Source: Sipunculus nudus (Eukaryota; Annelida; Sipuncula; Golfingiida; Sipunculidae). Taken from it: a stretch of 64,000 nt of DNA. Below, one piece after another: positions 28,701-43,700 of the stretch (its first letter is position 1; each line of letters opens with the position of its first letter). Under the pieces are notes generated by a model, which was not told where the DNA came from, made no database searches, and saw only the letters and a list, made by a program, of their open reading frames with translations. Location of the stretch: NCBI GenBank assembly GCA_026874595.1, contig CM049308.1:91515624-91579623 (forward strand), written 5' to 3'. The position numbers and the translations under genes were made by a program.

Positions 28701-31700
28701 TGGTATACAAAAATATTTTTGATATTGATATATATGCTGTTTTAGTCTAATATACGAGTATGATATAATGAGCATGATCATACAACTGTTATTAGTAGAT
28801 TAGGATGATTGTATGTTTAAATAAATGATTTTATCATTATCATTGTAGATAAGCTTTGCTACGTCAGTCTGATTTTAGCCAAATTGTGACTGCATAAGTG
28901 TGATTTCTTATTTGTGTGATAATACCCATTTTATATTGCATATTATATCATGTATTGCTAGAATTTTTTTTTTATATTTTACCTGTGTATGGCCATATCA
29001 TCATTATTTTGGGTTACAATGGTCTGACATTTTATACACCATTTGTATATCATCTGAAGTTTCTAATGCAAGTTATATCCCTGTGCCCTGTTTCTTGGGG
29101 TAAAGCACCTTTAGTTGCCAAGAAACCCCGAGGTCACTAAGGTGAAATCTCGGAGGGTTAAACCACTACCTGTTTCGTTTAGTGTATTTACACATTTGTG
29201 TCTTGCACCACGCTGTTCGCCGTGTGATTATAGTGTCTGTCCCAGTGCACTGTGGTCAGTATATGTGAGTCGTCTGTTATATATTACCTGACTGACTTCA
29301 TGTATTGTTATTATAAAGTATTAAGTGTCGTTCATCTGTTCACCTATACGGAAGGATGAAACATCGTTTATCTGGATGACCCAGGCTTTTGAGGGTAACT
29401 CAGTACAGAGCTTGTGAGATTCTTACCATCACATAACTCTTATTAACATTTCTTTCTTGTGTTATATGATGGTCTTGTAATATTTACCAAGTATTTTTCA
29501 TCATTTATCTGTTGGCTTAATACATCATTGGTCTCGGTCAACCAAGATGATAGGGTGACTTGGTATAGAGCGGGTGTGAATCCGTATTATTTTAACCTCA
29601 TTATTCTTATTAACAATTACCTCTTTCATCTTTTATTAATATAACAGTACATAAATACAAGTTTTGCATGATTACGTGGGTTTTAAGTAAACTGGGAGGC
29701 CCTTGACTCAACTGTGCACAAATATTACCACTTTTTTACCCCATGAATTATTAAATAAACATTTGATGCCTTTGCACTCAAAGACACCAGTATATATACT
29801 CAAATAGTCATGTGCTAACCAGCTATTTCCCTTATAAATTTTGGCACTTGGAACCAATGTTGTAAGGCCAAAAAAAAGAGTTAAGGTTCTCTGCCACATC
29901 AATTTTAACCCCCTACATCAAAAATTTTTATTTTTATTTTCAATAGAAACTTACCAATTTTGAGCTCCAGCCGCTCCGACATTTCTTTCAAGAAGATTAA
30001 ATTATACAAGTTGTTGTTTTTTAAGTCTCTTTTCTGATTGGAGTCTGGGGAGGGATTAATTAATATTAGCTGAGCAAAATTATATGTTATTGTATGTGAA
30101 CACAGATTTTTATTCAAGATGCTGGTATCATTATGATTAAAAACTATATATATTTTGATAAAACAGACCTTGGTTCCAGTGTTTGTCATTATGCAGTCTT
30201 GGTTAGGTTACTCTATAGAATCCTGTAAATCTAACATAAACTAATTGTCCTTTCTTGTCTAAAATCAGCTGCTTCACTTACGTTGGGTGTCAACCCTCAC
30301 AGTTAATGACAAATCTGTGCAGACCAGATTAAATAAAGAAATATTGACAGCTGAAGCCAACAGTGATTGAAGTAATTGAATTTATAATACATATACATCA
30401 CATAAAATTGAGCTTGAACAAAAAAAATATACTGGTACTTCATTTACAAGGGTATTATGTTTTAAAGGTTTGGACCATTAAATCCATTCAATAGTAATTT
30501 AAACAATTATTATATATAATTAGATTATAATTTAAACAAAAATTACAGTAACTGTGTGACAGTGATAGTAATTTACCAGTATATAATTTTACCATGGGGG
30601 TAGATGTGATTATTTCATTTACCAGAATCATAATGCTCTTCTAAAATGTACAGAATTGTTGATGTTATTACAATAAATTAAAATTGAAGCATCCTTTAAA
30701 ACACAGTCATGTATACCTGAGTAACATGACTGTATATATGTGTTTTATGAGTCACATATGACATCTTCCAGGTTGTTGAGTGCATGTATTAGGAGTCTGA
30801 TGCATTGTTTGCTTGTCTGTAAACTGCTTGTGTATAGGACCGCCACTGTTTGTGTGGCTGGGAGAGGCAACTCTTTGAGTGTTTATACGGGTCCAGACCC
30901 AACAAGCTGGTACAAAAAGGTATATTCACACTAGGAAGACCTTTACTGTCCTTACTTCAGCTTTGTAGACACTAACTCACAGGGCGTGCTATATGATGAT
31001 CTTTCATAAGAAAAATTAAGGCTCAACTTAGTTTGTCTGAATATACCCCCAAAACACACACATACATTGTTTATATGGTAAACACAAGGTAAATCCAGGC
31101 AGTAAAATACATACCCCAACAGCAGACACAAGTATCTGTCTGTAGTATTTGAGAAAAAAATTAATTTAACTCATCTGGTACTTAAAAACTTTGCATTTCA
31201 GATTTTAGATCTGAAATCTTGACGATATTTTATTTTAAGAAACATGTTTCCTTTTGAATAAAAAAGTTGGAAAAATAGGTTATGCCAGGAAATGCCACTC
31301 AGAGCTTGGATCATGTCTTTTCTGTATAAAACTGTGACTCCATGCAGGCATTTGGATTTGATTTGGTACTGATACATACTTACCTGCCCCCCCCCCCCCC
31401 ACACACACACACATTTAAGTTAGCATTGTGCAATATGGTTCATGACTTTTACAGCTTTAGCCTCATAACTGGTCAACTGGGATATTTGTTCTGTGAACAT
31501 AGTCAGAGGTTGATGTTTAAATTAACCCATGCTTACCCAGAACTGATAGCTGCCTTGTGTTTTAATAAGGAGACATAGTTGTGTATTAAATAACTTGAAA
31601 CTGGGAGACGTGATTTAAATACTATGGTGACAGTCATGCTATCATTATTATATCTGTTGTATTTATTGGTGTCTCCAGGCTTAAACCTGCAATAATTGTA

Positions 31701-34700
31701 TTGAAACAGACTTCTAAAGTTAGTAAAAAAAACTTGTTAATGTAACGATCAGATTATATAAGCCTGATGTGGTGTGTACCTTCATCACATCTGGTCTTAC
31801 ACTGACCTGCCAGATTGTCACCTTCTTCCGTTACTAAACAATTATCTGGAAATTCAGGATTTCATCACAAGCACTATGACACAGAGGCTAGTTTTAAATA
31901 TTACTTCTGGCTCAAGGGATTCAGGTGGCAAAACAAACACTCTGGTTGATAAAACAGATACTCTTATTGACAAAACAAATACCATAGTTACTGGGTTTTC
32001 CCAAAACTATATCAGATGATGCAGTCAGGCTATGTAGGTGCTGCCACCTAGGGGGCATACACAATACTAATAAGTGCATGCAGCTGTCCTCCAATTCAGC
32101 TTCAATAGAATTTTAATATAATGAGACATTTAATAGTTACATATTAGCATGGTATCTGTTAAAGCAAATATACAGGATATGAAATAATCTTACAACATTG
32201 TTTTAGGATACATGGAAATAAAATGAATCATAGCTGATGTTTCTCCTTAATATGCACTGTATAAAACTATTCATTACACTATGTATGAAACAGACTATAT
32301 ACTCAATATCAGGATATTACGATATAAAAGATGTATTTTACTTAGATCATATAATTATTTATGAACAATGTTAATTCATAAGTTTCCCAGGGAACATGAA
32401 GAAATGGAGGTAATTTTAATAAACACATGATCATTTCCTTTGGAGATACTGTTAAATAGGTTAAACAGAATAGCTAACTTTTATTATTACAGTAACTCTT
32501 TGTCAACTTTGTATTTAATCATTAGTTTTGATGTTTTATTTACAAGTGTTTGAAGTGTTAAGCAGCAGAACCAGATATCTTTAAATAAAAAATATCACTT
32601 CTTTACTGCAAAAATAAACATGAATCCTCCACTCTTGTTATATTTTAATCCTTATATTAGATTACTACTTGAAGAAAAAAAGTTTATCTTTTATAAATAT
32701 ACAATGAAAATTAGTGTTTAATGAAGCAAGGGGTAGAGTTCACTCTATGACCATTTGTTACCTGTACTGAACAGGTAAGCAATGTCAATAAGTCTGTCTG
32801 CTGTCAGGTAATGTGGTCTCTTGTTATATGTCCATGAATCTCTAATAATCATTAATGGTTTTTCCCAATAAGTCACACCTGTAGGTGAATCACTAACCTC
32901 GTTACAGGTGTTATAATCCGTAAATACCTGTGGTTTGACCTAGTTTTAATCTGTATGTACAAATTTGATATATAAAAAGAGGATGTAGATTCAGGTGGGT
33001 CAGTCTGACACGCTCCGGGCTGGGATTCCAGCATGCGTAGTGGTGATTGATGGAGACACAGTCTGGCTGTGACAATGCCTCTTCCCCTTACTCTACTTAC
33101 AGCCAAGGCATGATATCTTAATAGGTTTTGGTTGTCTCGTAGCAGCCCCAGGTAGAACCTCTTGATGTGGATTGTTTTGTTGTCAGAGCTCTCTGTGTAT
33201 ACACCTGTGGTTTATATATGTGGACAGTGGAAGATGGATCGGGGTAATTTTATAGTATATGCCTACCCCCGTCTGTGTGACTTTTCCGTATTTCCGGCGG
33301 ATCCAGGAGTGACGATGCCCCCTCCGGTGCCCTACCCCTATGGACACTCACCACACGTCTCATTATAAAAAAACTCTGTGGGGTCTTCATCATATCACAG
33401 GAACGTGTTTAAACTTCTTATTAACATAATTGGAACAGGGGTAAACTGTACAGTAAACCGCCCACTCCTCATCCCACGTCCAACTTTCCCCATATATCTG
33501 ATGGATGTTGGGTAAACATTGCTCTCATGGTTTTCTAACATACTCTCCTGATTGAATGAAATGTTTGTAAACTCTTTATCCTAAGGTGAAAATTCTATTT
33601 CTAATCATACTGGCAATCCATTTTAAAATGTCCTCTCCAGGGAAGGTATATTGGAATTACAACCTTATATAACTTTATTGAGCTTAGCATATTTTGTATA
33701 ATAATAAAAAAAATGACAGAAAAACATGATCCTATCCCACATTAGTGCAAAGATGGAAAAAGTTTATGATAAACTTTTGTTCAACACCTTAACCATTAAG
33801 CAACTCCCTACCCCTGGCCTTTATTTTGCCATTGACCTTGCTCTGTTGTCACAAGGTAGCTTTTATACTGACAGAACATTGGAATCAGCTGATTTTTATC
33901 TGGGAAAAAATGTATATATTTTGTGCTGAAGATAAACACAGGCTTTGTATCAGAAACACTGATTTCTTCCATTAAAGAAAAAAAGATCATTTGTTTTGGC
34001 TTTCACCTGTGTGTCACCAGGATGTGAGCTTTATAAATATACCAGACAGATGACAGATTTTTTTCAGTTTAAAAAAAAAAATCCATTAGCGTTTTCAATT
34101 TCCAAATACTCAGGTGTCTATCATGTGCAATGTACAGCTCAGACAGGTCATGCCCTGTGTGTAATCAATATATGCCTGCAAATTACTGACAAAATATTCC
34201 TAAATGTTATTATATTTTTAACAAAAGCTCTGATACAGATATAACCAGTGTTAAGCAAAGTAGGTAACCATTATACAACTTGTAATATGGTAAAATGCAT
34301 AAAATGTCAGTAAAAAATGGAAAATGTAGAAAATTTAAAGAAAGGATCATACATATCAGTATGTTGAATCTCACATCTAATTGAAATTAGTTTATATTTC
34401 GGCTAAAAAAAAGATGGCTGTATGATTTCCGGGCCTGTGTGCACAGAGTAGTCACTTCAATCCTATAGTATTGCAGGTGGCATCTATATCTATATATTTG
34501 TGCCCAGCATAAATTGAAATGGGTAATGAGTTGTACAGTAATGTTGGTAACATACGATTTATGTAATTTGAAATTATGAGTGTAGAATTAGTTCAGTTTC
34601 AAGTGCAGATTTTAAACAATACTTAATAAAAGCATGATTAAAGGAAAGAATGTTACAGTCTGACTGGGTTTGGAGGCAGCACAGTTGTTTAGACAAGGGA

Positions 34701-37700
34701 TTTTAGATAATCTCTAGTTTACAACCCCATCTTGGCCTGCTATGAAAATGGTGCCTTTTTTTAACTTCTTATTCTCATAGAATCCCTCCGAACAACAGTT
34801 AAAACACTTTGAAATATTCCCAGAATAAACTGTATTGATATATACAGGCAGATGTATTTATATAATATAATACTGAAATGAAATCACAAAGGTTATCTTC
34901 ATTCACATTCTATGCACATTGCAGCCCATGGTCCTTAGTGAAATAAATGCAGGGCAAAAGTTACAGCTGAACTAAGGTCTGTAGCATAAACCAGATTGGT
35001 TAACTGATTAAAAGTGGTGTGACAACAGTTATGTTACAAATTACATATTCCCAGGAATTCAACAGGGCAGCATGATACTTATGTGACACTTATTCATCAA
35101 TATCATATAAACCTTCATGGAAAATAGGAAACATCAGCTGGGCAGGTGTGCACACTTGTGGCGTCCCCTGGAGGGGACATCGTCCCTGGCTCCAGACCCC
35201 TCACTGTTAGAAATTAACCCAGTCCACCCCCTCCCCTCATCTTTACTGCCTATTTCAGCTAAATGAGTAGAGCTTTTCATTTTCACCCTGTTTTTATTGC
35301 CATTGTTGTTTCGGCAATCAGCCCACCACTAGGGTGTGGTTGAGTACGTAAGAGTTTACCACGCGGTGCCACACGGTTCGTCTGGGGTTGTTTTAAACTT
35401 CGACTCACGTCTGCACATCTGCTCATTTGAGAGTGAGTGATGGGCTGAGGTCAACCATTTCACTGGTACCTTTCCTTCTCCCCTCCCTCTTATATAAGAA
35501 TACCCCCACACTTTTCTAGTATTGCATGTTTAGCAGTGGTGTCTTTCATACATTTTCTTTGCTTTCCACTGTTCTGAATAGTTTTTGTGCTGGTAATTTT
35601 CTTTGAGCATTAGATAGTGCAGAACATATTTACAGTAAATCTTCATTGTGTCATAATTGCACTGTTGAATACCCATTAGTGTCAGTTTAAATCAGTAAGT
35701 TCCTGAGAAAAAAAAAAAAGATTATTACCATATGATTGTCAGACTTTTGATGTCAAGATATCTCACAATCTGCTTCTTTGTCCTTCACATTAAAAGGATT
35801 CACTGATTTTATGCATCAAGCCATGATTTATTATAAAAAATTTATATGCACATTTTGGGTCAAACAAATTGTTATCATAGTATTGATTATGATTATTTTG
35901 TTGGTGAAATTGCTAGTGTCAGTTATTTTTTCAAAACCATCAAATTTCTGTTGTATGCCTCTCACACAGTATGCATTGGACCATGTGCATTAAAGTATTG
36001 TGAATTATGGTCAGTGAGAGGTCATTTAACAAGCAGGTGGTCAGTGCCATGTGGACACCATCATTGTACAGACCACCATGTATGGTATATATGGAGTGAT
36101 CACACCCCTCTTATTGTCATGACAGGGAAGATAAGTGGTATGGTAAGGAGTGATTTGAGTGGTCATTGAGGGTTTGGGAAGCTGAGAAAGTGTGAAACAC
36201 GGGATGATTTGTGGTACCTCACCATTATGAATGAAGGACTATTAGATCCTTGAGTATTTTAAAGTTGTGAGATCACTGTCATTGTGCTGTCAGGCAGGTG
36301 GTATCATTGACTATTCTTCTTATGCTTTACCATTAAGAGTTAAGGACTCTTAGGTCTAGAGCATTCAAGAGTCTCTGTGTCATAGAGTCATTGGTTATGT
36401 ATGTTATACGGCCTCATTATGAGTTTGAGACTAGTTATTATGTCTTTGGTATATCATGGCTGTTGTGGGTCACTGTAATAGTTTGCAGGATCCTGTGATG
36501 GTGTAACACTATAAAATCATGAATGTTGCTGACTCTTTGTTTGATTCCCCTAAACAAACACTTGTTATTATTATAATAGTCTTATGTATATAAAACTATT
36601 CCTCATACAAAGAAAGTTGAATTTTAAAAATTTAATTTGATATTTATAAGTACTGCCTTTAGCCTCTTCATTATTAAAGGTAGCCTAAACAAAATAAACA
36701 AGAAATTATAGAATAATTATAGTCAGTAATGAACAATAGTGGGCGTTTGATGTCAAATGAGGTATTACCATAAATAACAATGAAGAGAAGGAATCATCAG
36801 ACAGTCTTTCAGGTTGTATTATACTTTTATGTTAAAGTTAAGGTTGTATTATACTTGTGTGTTAAAGTTAAGATTGTATTATACTTGTGTGTTAAAGTTA
36901 AGGTTGTATTATACTTTTATGTTAAAGTTAAGGTTGTATTATACTTGTGTGTTAAAGTTAAGGTTGTATTATACTTGTGTGTTAAAGTTAAGGTTGTATT
37001 ATACTTGTGTATTAAAGTTAAGGTTGTATTATACTTGTGTTAAAGTTAAGGTTGTATTATACTTGTATGTTAAAGTTGAGGTAGTATTATACTTGTATGT
37101 TAAAGTTAAGGTTGTTTTATACTTTTATGTTAAAGTTAAGGTTGTTTTATACTTGTATGTTAAAGTTAAGGTTGTTTTATACTTTTATGTTAAAGTTGAG
37201 GTTGTATTATACTTGTGTGTTAAAGTTAAGGTTGTATTATACTTGTATGTTAAAGTTGAGGTTGTATTATACTTGTATGTTAAAGTTAAGGTTGTTTTAT
37301 ACTTTTATGTTAAAGTTAAGGTTGTTTTATACTTGTATGTTAAAGTTAAGGTTGTTTTATACTTTTATGTTAAAGTTGAGGTTGTATTATACTTGTGTGT
37401 TAAAGTTAAGGTTGTATTATACTTGTGTGTTAAAGTTAAGGTTGTATTATACTTGTATGTCAAAGTTGAGGTTGTATTATACTTGTATGTTAAAGTTAAG
37501 GTTGTATTATACTTTTATGTTAAAGTTAAGGTTGTTTTATACTTTTATGTTAAAGTTAAGGTTGTTTTATACTTTTATGTTAAAGTTAAGGTTGTTTTAT
37601 ACTTTTATGTTAAAGTTAAGGTTGTTTTATACTTTTATGTTAAAGTTAAGGTTGTTTTATACTTGTATGTTAAAGTTAAGGTTGTTTTATACTTTTATGT

Positions 37701-40700
37701 TAAAGTTAATGTTGAATTGAGTTAAAATCTCTTTCTCCCAGGCCAAATAAGAATTCTAAATCTTCAGTATATACCTGAAGTTTCTCTGTAATACCTGTTC
37801 AGGTTGATATTGGTAACATTTCTGTTTGATTAATAGAGACAGGACGATTAATCTGTGTTTGATTTTAAAAAAAATGAGTTAACTTAATTTTTTATCATTA
37901 TGATACATAATGGTATATATCCCATAATATTCAATATGAAAAATATTATTTAAGCTATCAATAAAAATTCAAAAGAAAAAAAATTTCATACTAGTATTCT
38001 TTCATTGCGAACTTTGGTAAATGTTTATAGATAAATGGTGCAGAGACTTTCAAGCAGTGTTTTCATTAGGGGAAAAAAGAAGATAATCCAAATTAATACA
38101 ACAGCTTGAGTGGCTAGGCAAGGTTTGAGACAAGAATAGAGAACTTTCTGACATGTCAGTCTCCTGGATTACCGTGGCGACCTAGCAGTCTAGGATTAAT
38201 GCCACTCAAGGTTGTCGTTTGGACTTTGAGTTGGAGGGTTTGCCAAATGTTCTGCAAGAAGCGCTGTCAGATGAAATCGGCTGGCATGGACCCTTTGTCA
38301 GAGATTTGTCAGTTAATTTGACATCCGGAGAATCAGTGAATGCTGGGTATGTCAGCGACTAATTGGTCTAATCATTGTGTGAAGATCTGTTGTCACCTCT
38401 GTGATCTGAGGAACATGGATACCAGACCTATTGTAAACACACATCATTGTGTCTTATACATAGTTATAACTGACAGCTGTAGGACTGATGTTCAGCCACC
38501 AAAGCCTTTTGTCATTATATATTAGAGAAAATAAAATACAATAATGGGCTTGTACTGACAGGGTCTATTGGAAAATTGTATGGTGGTTTATATACATCCA
38601 CAAAGCTTGTCAGTTCATTCCAGTTTGATGTGGAACACTTCCTTTTGTGGAGATTTTAATGGTCTTAGAATATATAGCATGAAATAAACAGTTAAAAATA
38701 AACTTGTTTGATCTGACATAGCACACTGATGTTTATAAAATGGTCTATACACTTTTGAAAGTGTGGAATTCTCAAAGATGAGCTTTTGAGGGAGATAAAA
38801 AAAAAATATTTTTAAGCCTTTTGATTGTAAACTTTAAAACTTTAAAAATTGAAATAATATCTATAATTTGGAATATTCTGTTTCTCACTATTTATTTTAA
38901 TGTGTGCACCAGATTTATTGAGACATTTATGTCCATTGTAATACAGTAACATCACATATATAAACAGGCAGTCTGCCTCATCATATATTAACAAGGGATA
39001 TATATTCATTCAGCAATAACACTGCACATTTGCAAAATATGGGATGACTTTCATTTTGAAATATATAATTGTATATATACATACATACACATATACATAT
39101 ACATACATAGTTTTTGACATAGTGTCAGGTAGCTATGGAAGAAAGGGATCCATTAAAAGGTAGAACACTGCCTTTTATCATTCAAATCAATTTACATCTT
39201 GTTAATAGCAGAATTAAGGTATTAGACATTTGATATGCTTTGAAGTGTGTTTATGGTTTTATGGTCCTTTGATAGATCTATACATGTTTAGACCTGTTGA
39301 CTCTGTCCAGGAACAACACCCTAACACTTCCTCTGCGGAGTCGTTTGATGGTATTAATTCCTGTAGATAAAGCCTGCCTGAGTATCCTATATCTTAAATG
39401 TCATGTAGACAATGGTTTCAATGTCCTATTTCTTCTGTGTGATTTAGGAAGTGATGTTAACAGTTATAAGGCTCAACTCAATCAAAAGGATGTTTTAGAA
39501 GAAAAGAAAACTCAGCATGGTTTACTAATTGTAAAGCAAATAGTGGGGCCTGAAGTCATTCAGATTGTTTCTGTGTCGGGAATTTGGTAGTGTTTGATCT
39601 CAGCATTAATTGTCAGTACATGGGGTGTCAGTGTCAATAAGTCAGAAGTTGATACAGAGAGACTTCTTGAACTTTGCTATGCCCTGTGGCTGTTTGCAAT
39701 TTTATCCCCCAACCTCACAGAAAGGCTAAATACCTCCACATCTATGTAGGCACAAAGTTTTGTTAAGAGATTAAACACTTGGTTTAATTTGTATAGGTGT
39801 ATAGGAATCATGTGATTTCTGTGCTCAGATAATGTAAAGTGGGGAACACTTCATACAGCAGTGGCACTCAACCCTGTTTTGTATCTTGGGTGTCCCACCG
39901 CTGCTCCTTAATTAACTCAGGCCAGAGTAATCAGCCGTGATTGGTTGATTACATAAGGTTAATGAGGACCGTATTCAGTCAGGACAGATAGGACCCGCCC
40001 TCAGGACCTGGCTTTTTTGTATGGCAGATTGATCAACACCCTCCAAAATTTACACCAATCATCACATCTTTCATGCCCAGTTGCTTCTGTCAGACTGGAT
40101 GTAGGGAAAAGGGTTAAGTATTGCTCAACAATACACTAATTTTAGATAAAATTGACACAATAATTGGTCATCAAGAGGAATGGTTGGTCAGCATTAATTG
40201 ATCCACACTGAAAGGACACTTTGATGAGATTTACAAAAATTTTATTATAAAAGCTACAGTACATTTGATAAATGTTTCATTTGCCCCTTAAATCACACTT
40301 GATCTAATTAAATTATTAAACCAAAAGGCAACATTCATCATGAAAAACATTTAAGGAAAGATTGTCACTGAAAAAGTTAATGGTGAAAAGAATTAAAAAG
40401 TACTATAAATGATAATCCGAAAGGTCCTATTGTATTCACTTTTCAGTATCAGTGTTTTGTTTATAAAATAACTGAATACAGTTCCCTGAAATTATACTGT
40501 TCCTCATTTAGATGGCTTCATGTTATAAAATACATGCCAGTTACAGTGATATAGATTCCTTGCAGTTTTTTCCATTTTCCTTTTTATGTATAGCACAGAT
40601 ACACTTGTGTAATATAATTTATTTTCGTTATCACCAGACAGCATTGACACAAAACCACCAGAAAACCTGCCTATCATTCTTTGTTACATATTTCTTATAT

Positions 40701-43700
40701 GAATTGACAGCATCATATTCTTTTGATTGTTTAACTTTCTGTTTGAGGGAAGCACTTGTTTCATTTTATTCTTCTGAGTAAAATGTTAAAAAGTGTTAAA
40801 GTGTTAAAAATGAATGTGAACACTTCATGCTTAAAAAAACCTTTTAAAGTATGTATGAATAAATTATGCAAAGAGTGTTATAAATATTCATCCTTGTGAA
40901 TTAATTATTAGGCCTGTGAATTGTCCAGGCAGTAAGAATCAATTCAGTTATCTATTCTTTACCTCCCACTCAATTCTCCATTCAGTTCTCACTTCAGTAT
41001 TAAATTTCAGACTTTTCATGTGACATCAAATACTTTACAAAATAGATCTTTATATATTTTGGCAAGTGAAAGATAGATGTAGCTTCCACTCTGTTTGTCG
41101 CCAACATGTTTGTTTCTATGCAAGTGTAGTGGTCCACCTGGGAATGTTTAAACTAGACCTGGGACACGTACATGATAATCAGATTCAACAAAGTCCATCA
41201 ATCTGAAAACTTGCAGAGGACTTCAGGATGGTAAAAATAATAAATAATAAATCAGTTCAGAGGTAAACAGTCAATTACAATTTAATCGAGAGGTTGCAGT
41301 TCAATGCATCGATTATTTGATGCATTGTTATACACCTATTGATTATGTTATTGATTTATTTGAGATGATATGTACAAAACATCAAAGTCAACACCAGGTG
41401 GCTCTGTTGTGTGTTAAGTTCCTGTATGGAGAGGTAAGTCCTGTGCATCTTTCAGTTGTTAAATACACCTTTTGTATGTTCACAGGTATAAATTTCTATA
41501 AAAGGGGCCAGGGGACAATAGATTCATCAGCAGTTACCTGTATTTTTTATGAACCTTTGTCCATCGTTATTAAAGGTGATGAGACATTGTAAAGGAAACA
41601 CGGATTCCTGGGTCATTGGGCGATTTAGGCACACCTTAACAGGTTAAGGTGTGGTGAATACACAGCCCCCTCCCCCGGTGAGTTTTTAACAACATTATCT
41701 TATGTATCAGTGGGCCGGCAGACACGCATATGTTTCCTGGTGCAAGGTCTTTTCACCATGGCGGCAAATTTTCATGCCTGTTAAATATTCATAGTCGCTG
41801 CATATTAAAAAGCAGATGTTAGACGGGGGTGCCCTTTGTTAAGGCATGCTGTCAAATGGCCCGTGACGTCGGTTGCGCATGGTGACACATTTTGTCATAT
41901 GGTACATACTTAGGTCTTGTGCCTCGGACAGTAATGTTTCTTCAGGCCTTATGTCTTCCAGACAGGTTGAAGTCAGATGACTGATTATATCTGTCGTATA
42001 TTCATCTGTTGTGACTAGCGTCTTATATATAACACAGTGAGGGCGTTTACCTCAAAGATGTCCACTGCATCATCTGCCCGTTAGCTTAGTCGTACCTTAC
42101 CATATGCCAGCCTCTTCAGATTTTGATATATTCAGTCTCTTCAGCTTTATGTCAACATTCCTGATGTATCCAATGGCCATTGACAGAAGCAGATGTATTC
42201 ATTCAAATTACTCTCTTGAGTGTGTAAAATTAATTCAGACAGCTTCAAGGAGGACACATACAGTCTATTATTGTTTTTCTGTGAATTGTCAGGGAATTAA
42301 TTGCTCACCTGGAAATGTGATTTGAAATTTCTTGCATCTGCTGTTTTGAATTATATCCTGTTTGGGTATAAATAAAATTACCTTAAAATTGTCCCAGAAT
42401 TTTTTTAGCTGACTTTTGCAAAATGTCGTTCCCACTTGTTCAGGGTATCCTAGGTAGATTTGGTATGGCTGGATAAAAAATATAATTGGGTTTTCAGAAA
42501 AACAAGCTTTGTGAGTGTATGGTTGCACATTTATGTGTGTGTGTGTGTTTGTGTGTGTTTTGGGAAGGGGGGGGGGGGGTTTAGGTATCACATATTCAGA
42601 TAAAAAACATTTCTTGCTGGACCATGAAGTAGTTTAAAGATATTATATATAAATCTCGTGATGTTACCACTATTATATCGCTCAGTTATCTGCCCAAATG
42701 TCAGTATATTTGCACTTATTGTTGCCTCATTGAACTAACTGCTGATTGTTTTAATAATCATAATCAGTACCTCTTCTTTGATATGTGGAGTCAAAACATG
42801 CAGTGTCATAAACCTATACTTTTTCACCTTACTCAGCCTGCTACACTGTATTTAATCATGAGTACCCCCTGCCCATGCTATGATGCTACGGAGTCATCTC
42901 ATCTTACTGAATCAGCTGCTCAGTAGGTCATGATGAGTACCTCTGTGTGTACAGCAGGTACTTGTAAGCTGTAAGTGTTGTCACAAATGGTCAAGCTACT
43001 CGGTATTCAGTACTTACTTCTCAGTGTTTGTTAATGAGTACCTTCTGTTTATGTTGCAGATAAGGAGATGCCATGACAGTTGCTAGGATGCTGTGATGTT
43101 AATACAGAGTTACTCATTGCTGCTACATGTCTCATGATGAGCAACTTGTTTTCTGTTACAGACAAGGAGACCCTGGTGACAGATGCAGGGAAGCTGTATG
43201 TGCTGGACACACTGCTCGCCAGGCTAAAGGCGGAGGGCCATCGAGTACTCATCTACTCACAGATGACCCGCATGATTGACTTGCTAGAGGTAAGTCATTT
43301 TCATCTGGGGATACTAGTCTGGAGTATATACATGGTGTATATGCAACTTTTTTTTTAGCTATGATCTAAGAAATATGAAAAAAAAAATCAACGGATGTTG
43401 TTTTAAAAATTAATTATAATGAAAGGAGGTCGGCTATGGACACATCAAGGTATCATACTCAATGTTGTGATCCAGGCATGGTGCTGTACATCAACATATA
43501 ACTTGATCAGTCTGACAGCGCCACCTTCAGGCACGTTGGTGAACTACTTTGCATGTGTGAGTGTCAGTAAAGGTTCTGCCATCTGCTCAAGGTATTACCT
43601 ATCTACCGTTAGGTCCAGCACCACCTAAATGCTATAACAATATCCCCTGACCGGTGTCCTTCCCATCCAAGGCCAACAGGGGGCAATATCACCTATTAAT

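Noticed and set aside
36811-37712. CRISPR-like array of direct repeats
   Set aside because: Repeats are contiguous without unique spacers, and the context is an animal gene; the same holds for the 29-, 37-, 41-, 43- and 60-bp arrays.
36814-37725. Open frames of 303 and 207 codons on the + strand
   Set aside because: Pure product of the 30-bp minisatellite; ten-residue periodic protein in overlapping frames, inside an INO80 intron.
43060-43161. Alternative 5' extension of exon 15 from AG 43059
   Set aside because: In the required phase it hits TGA after five codons, and the conserved DKETLV start fits the AG at 43161.
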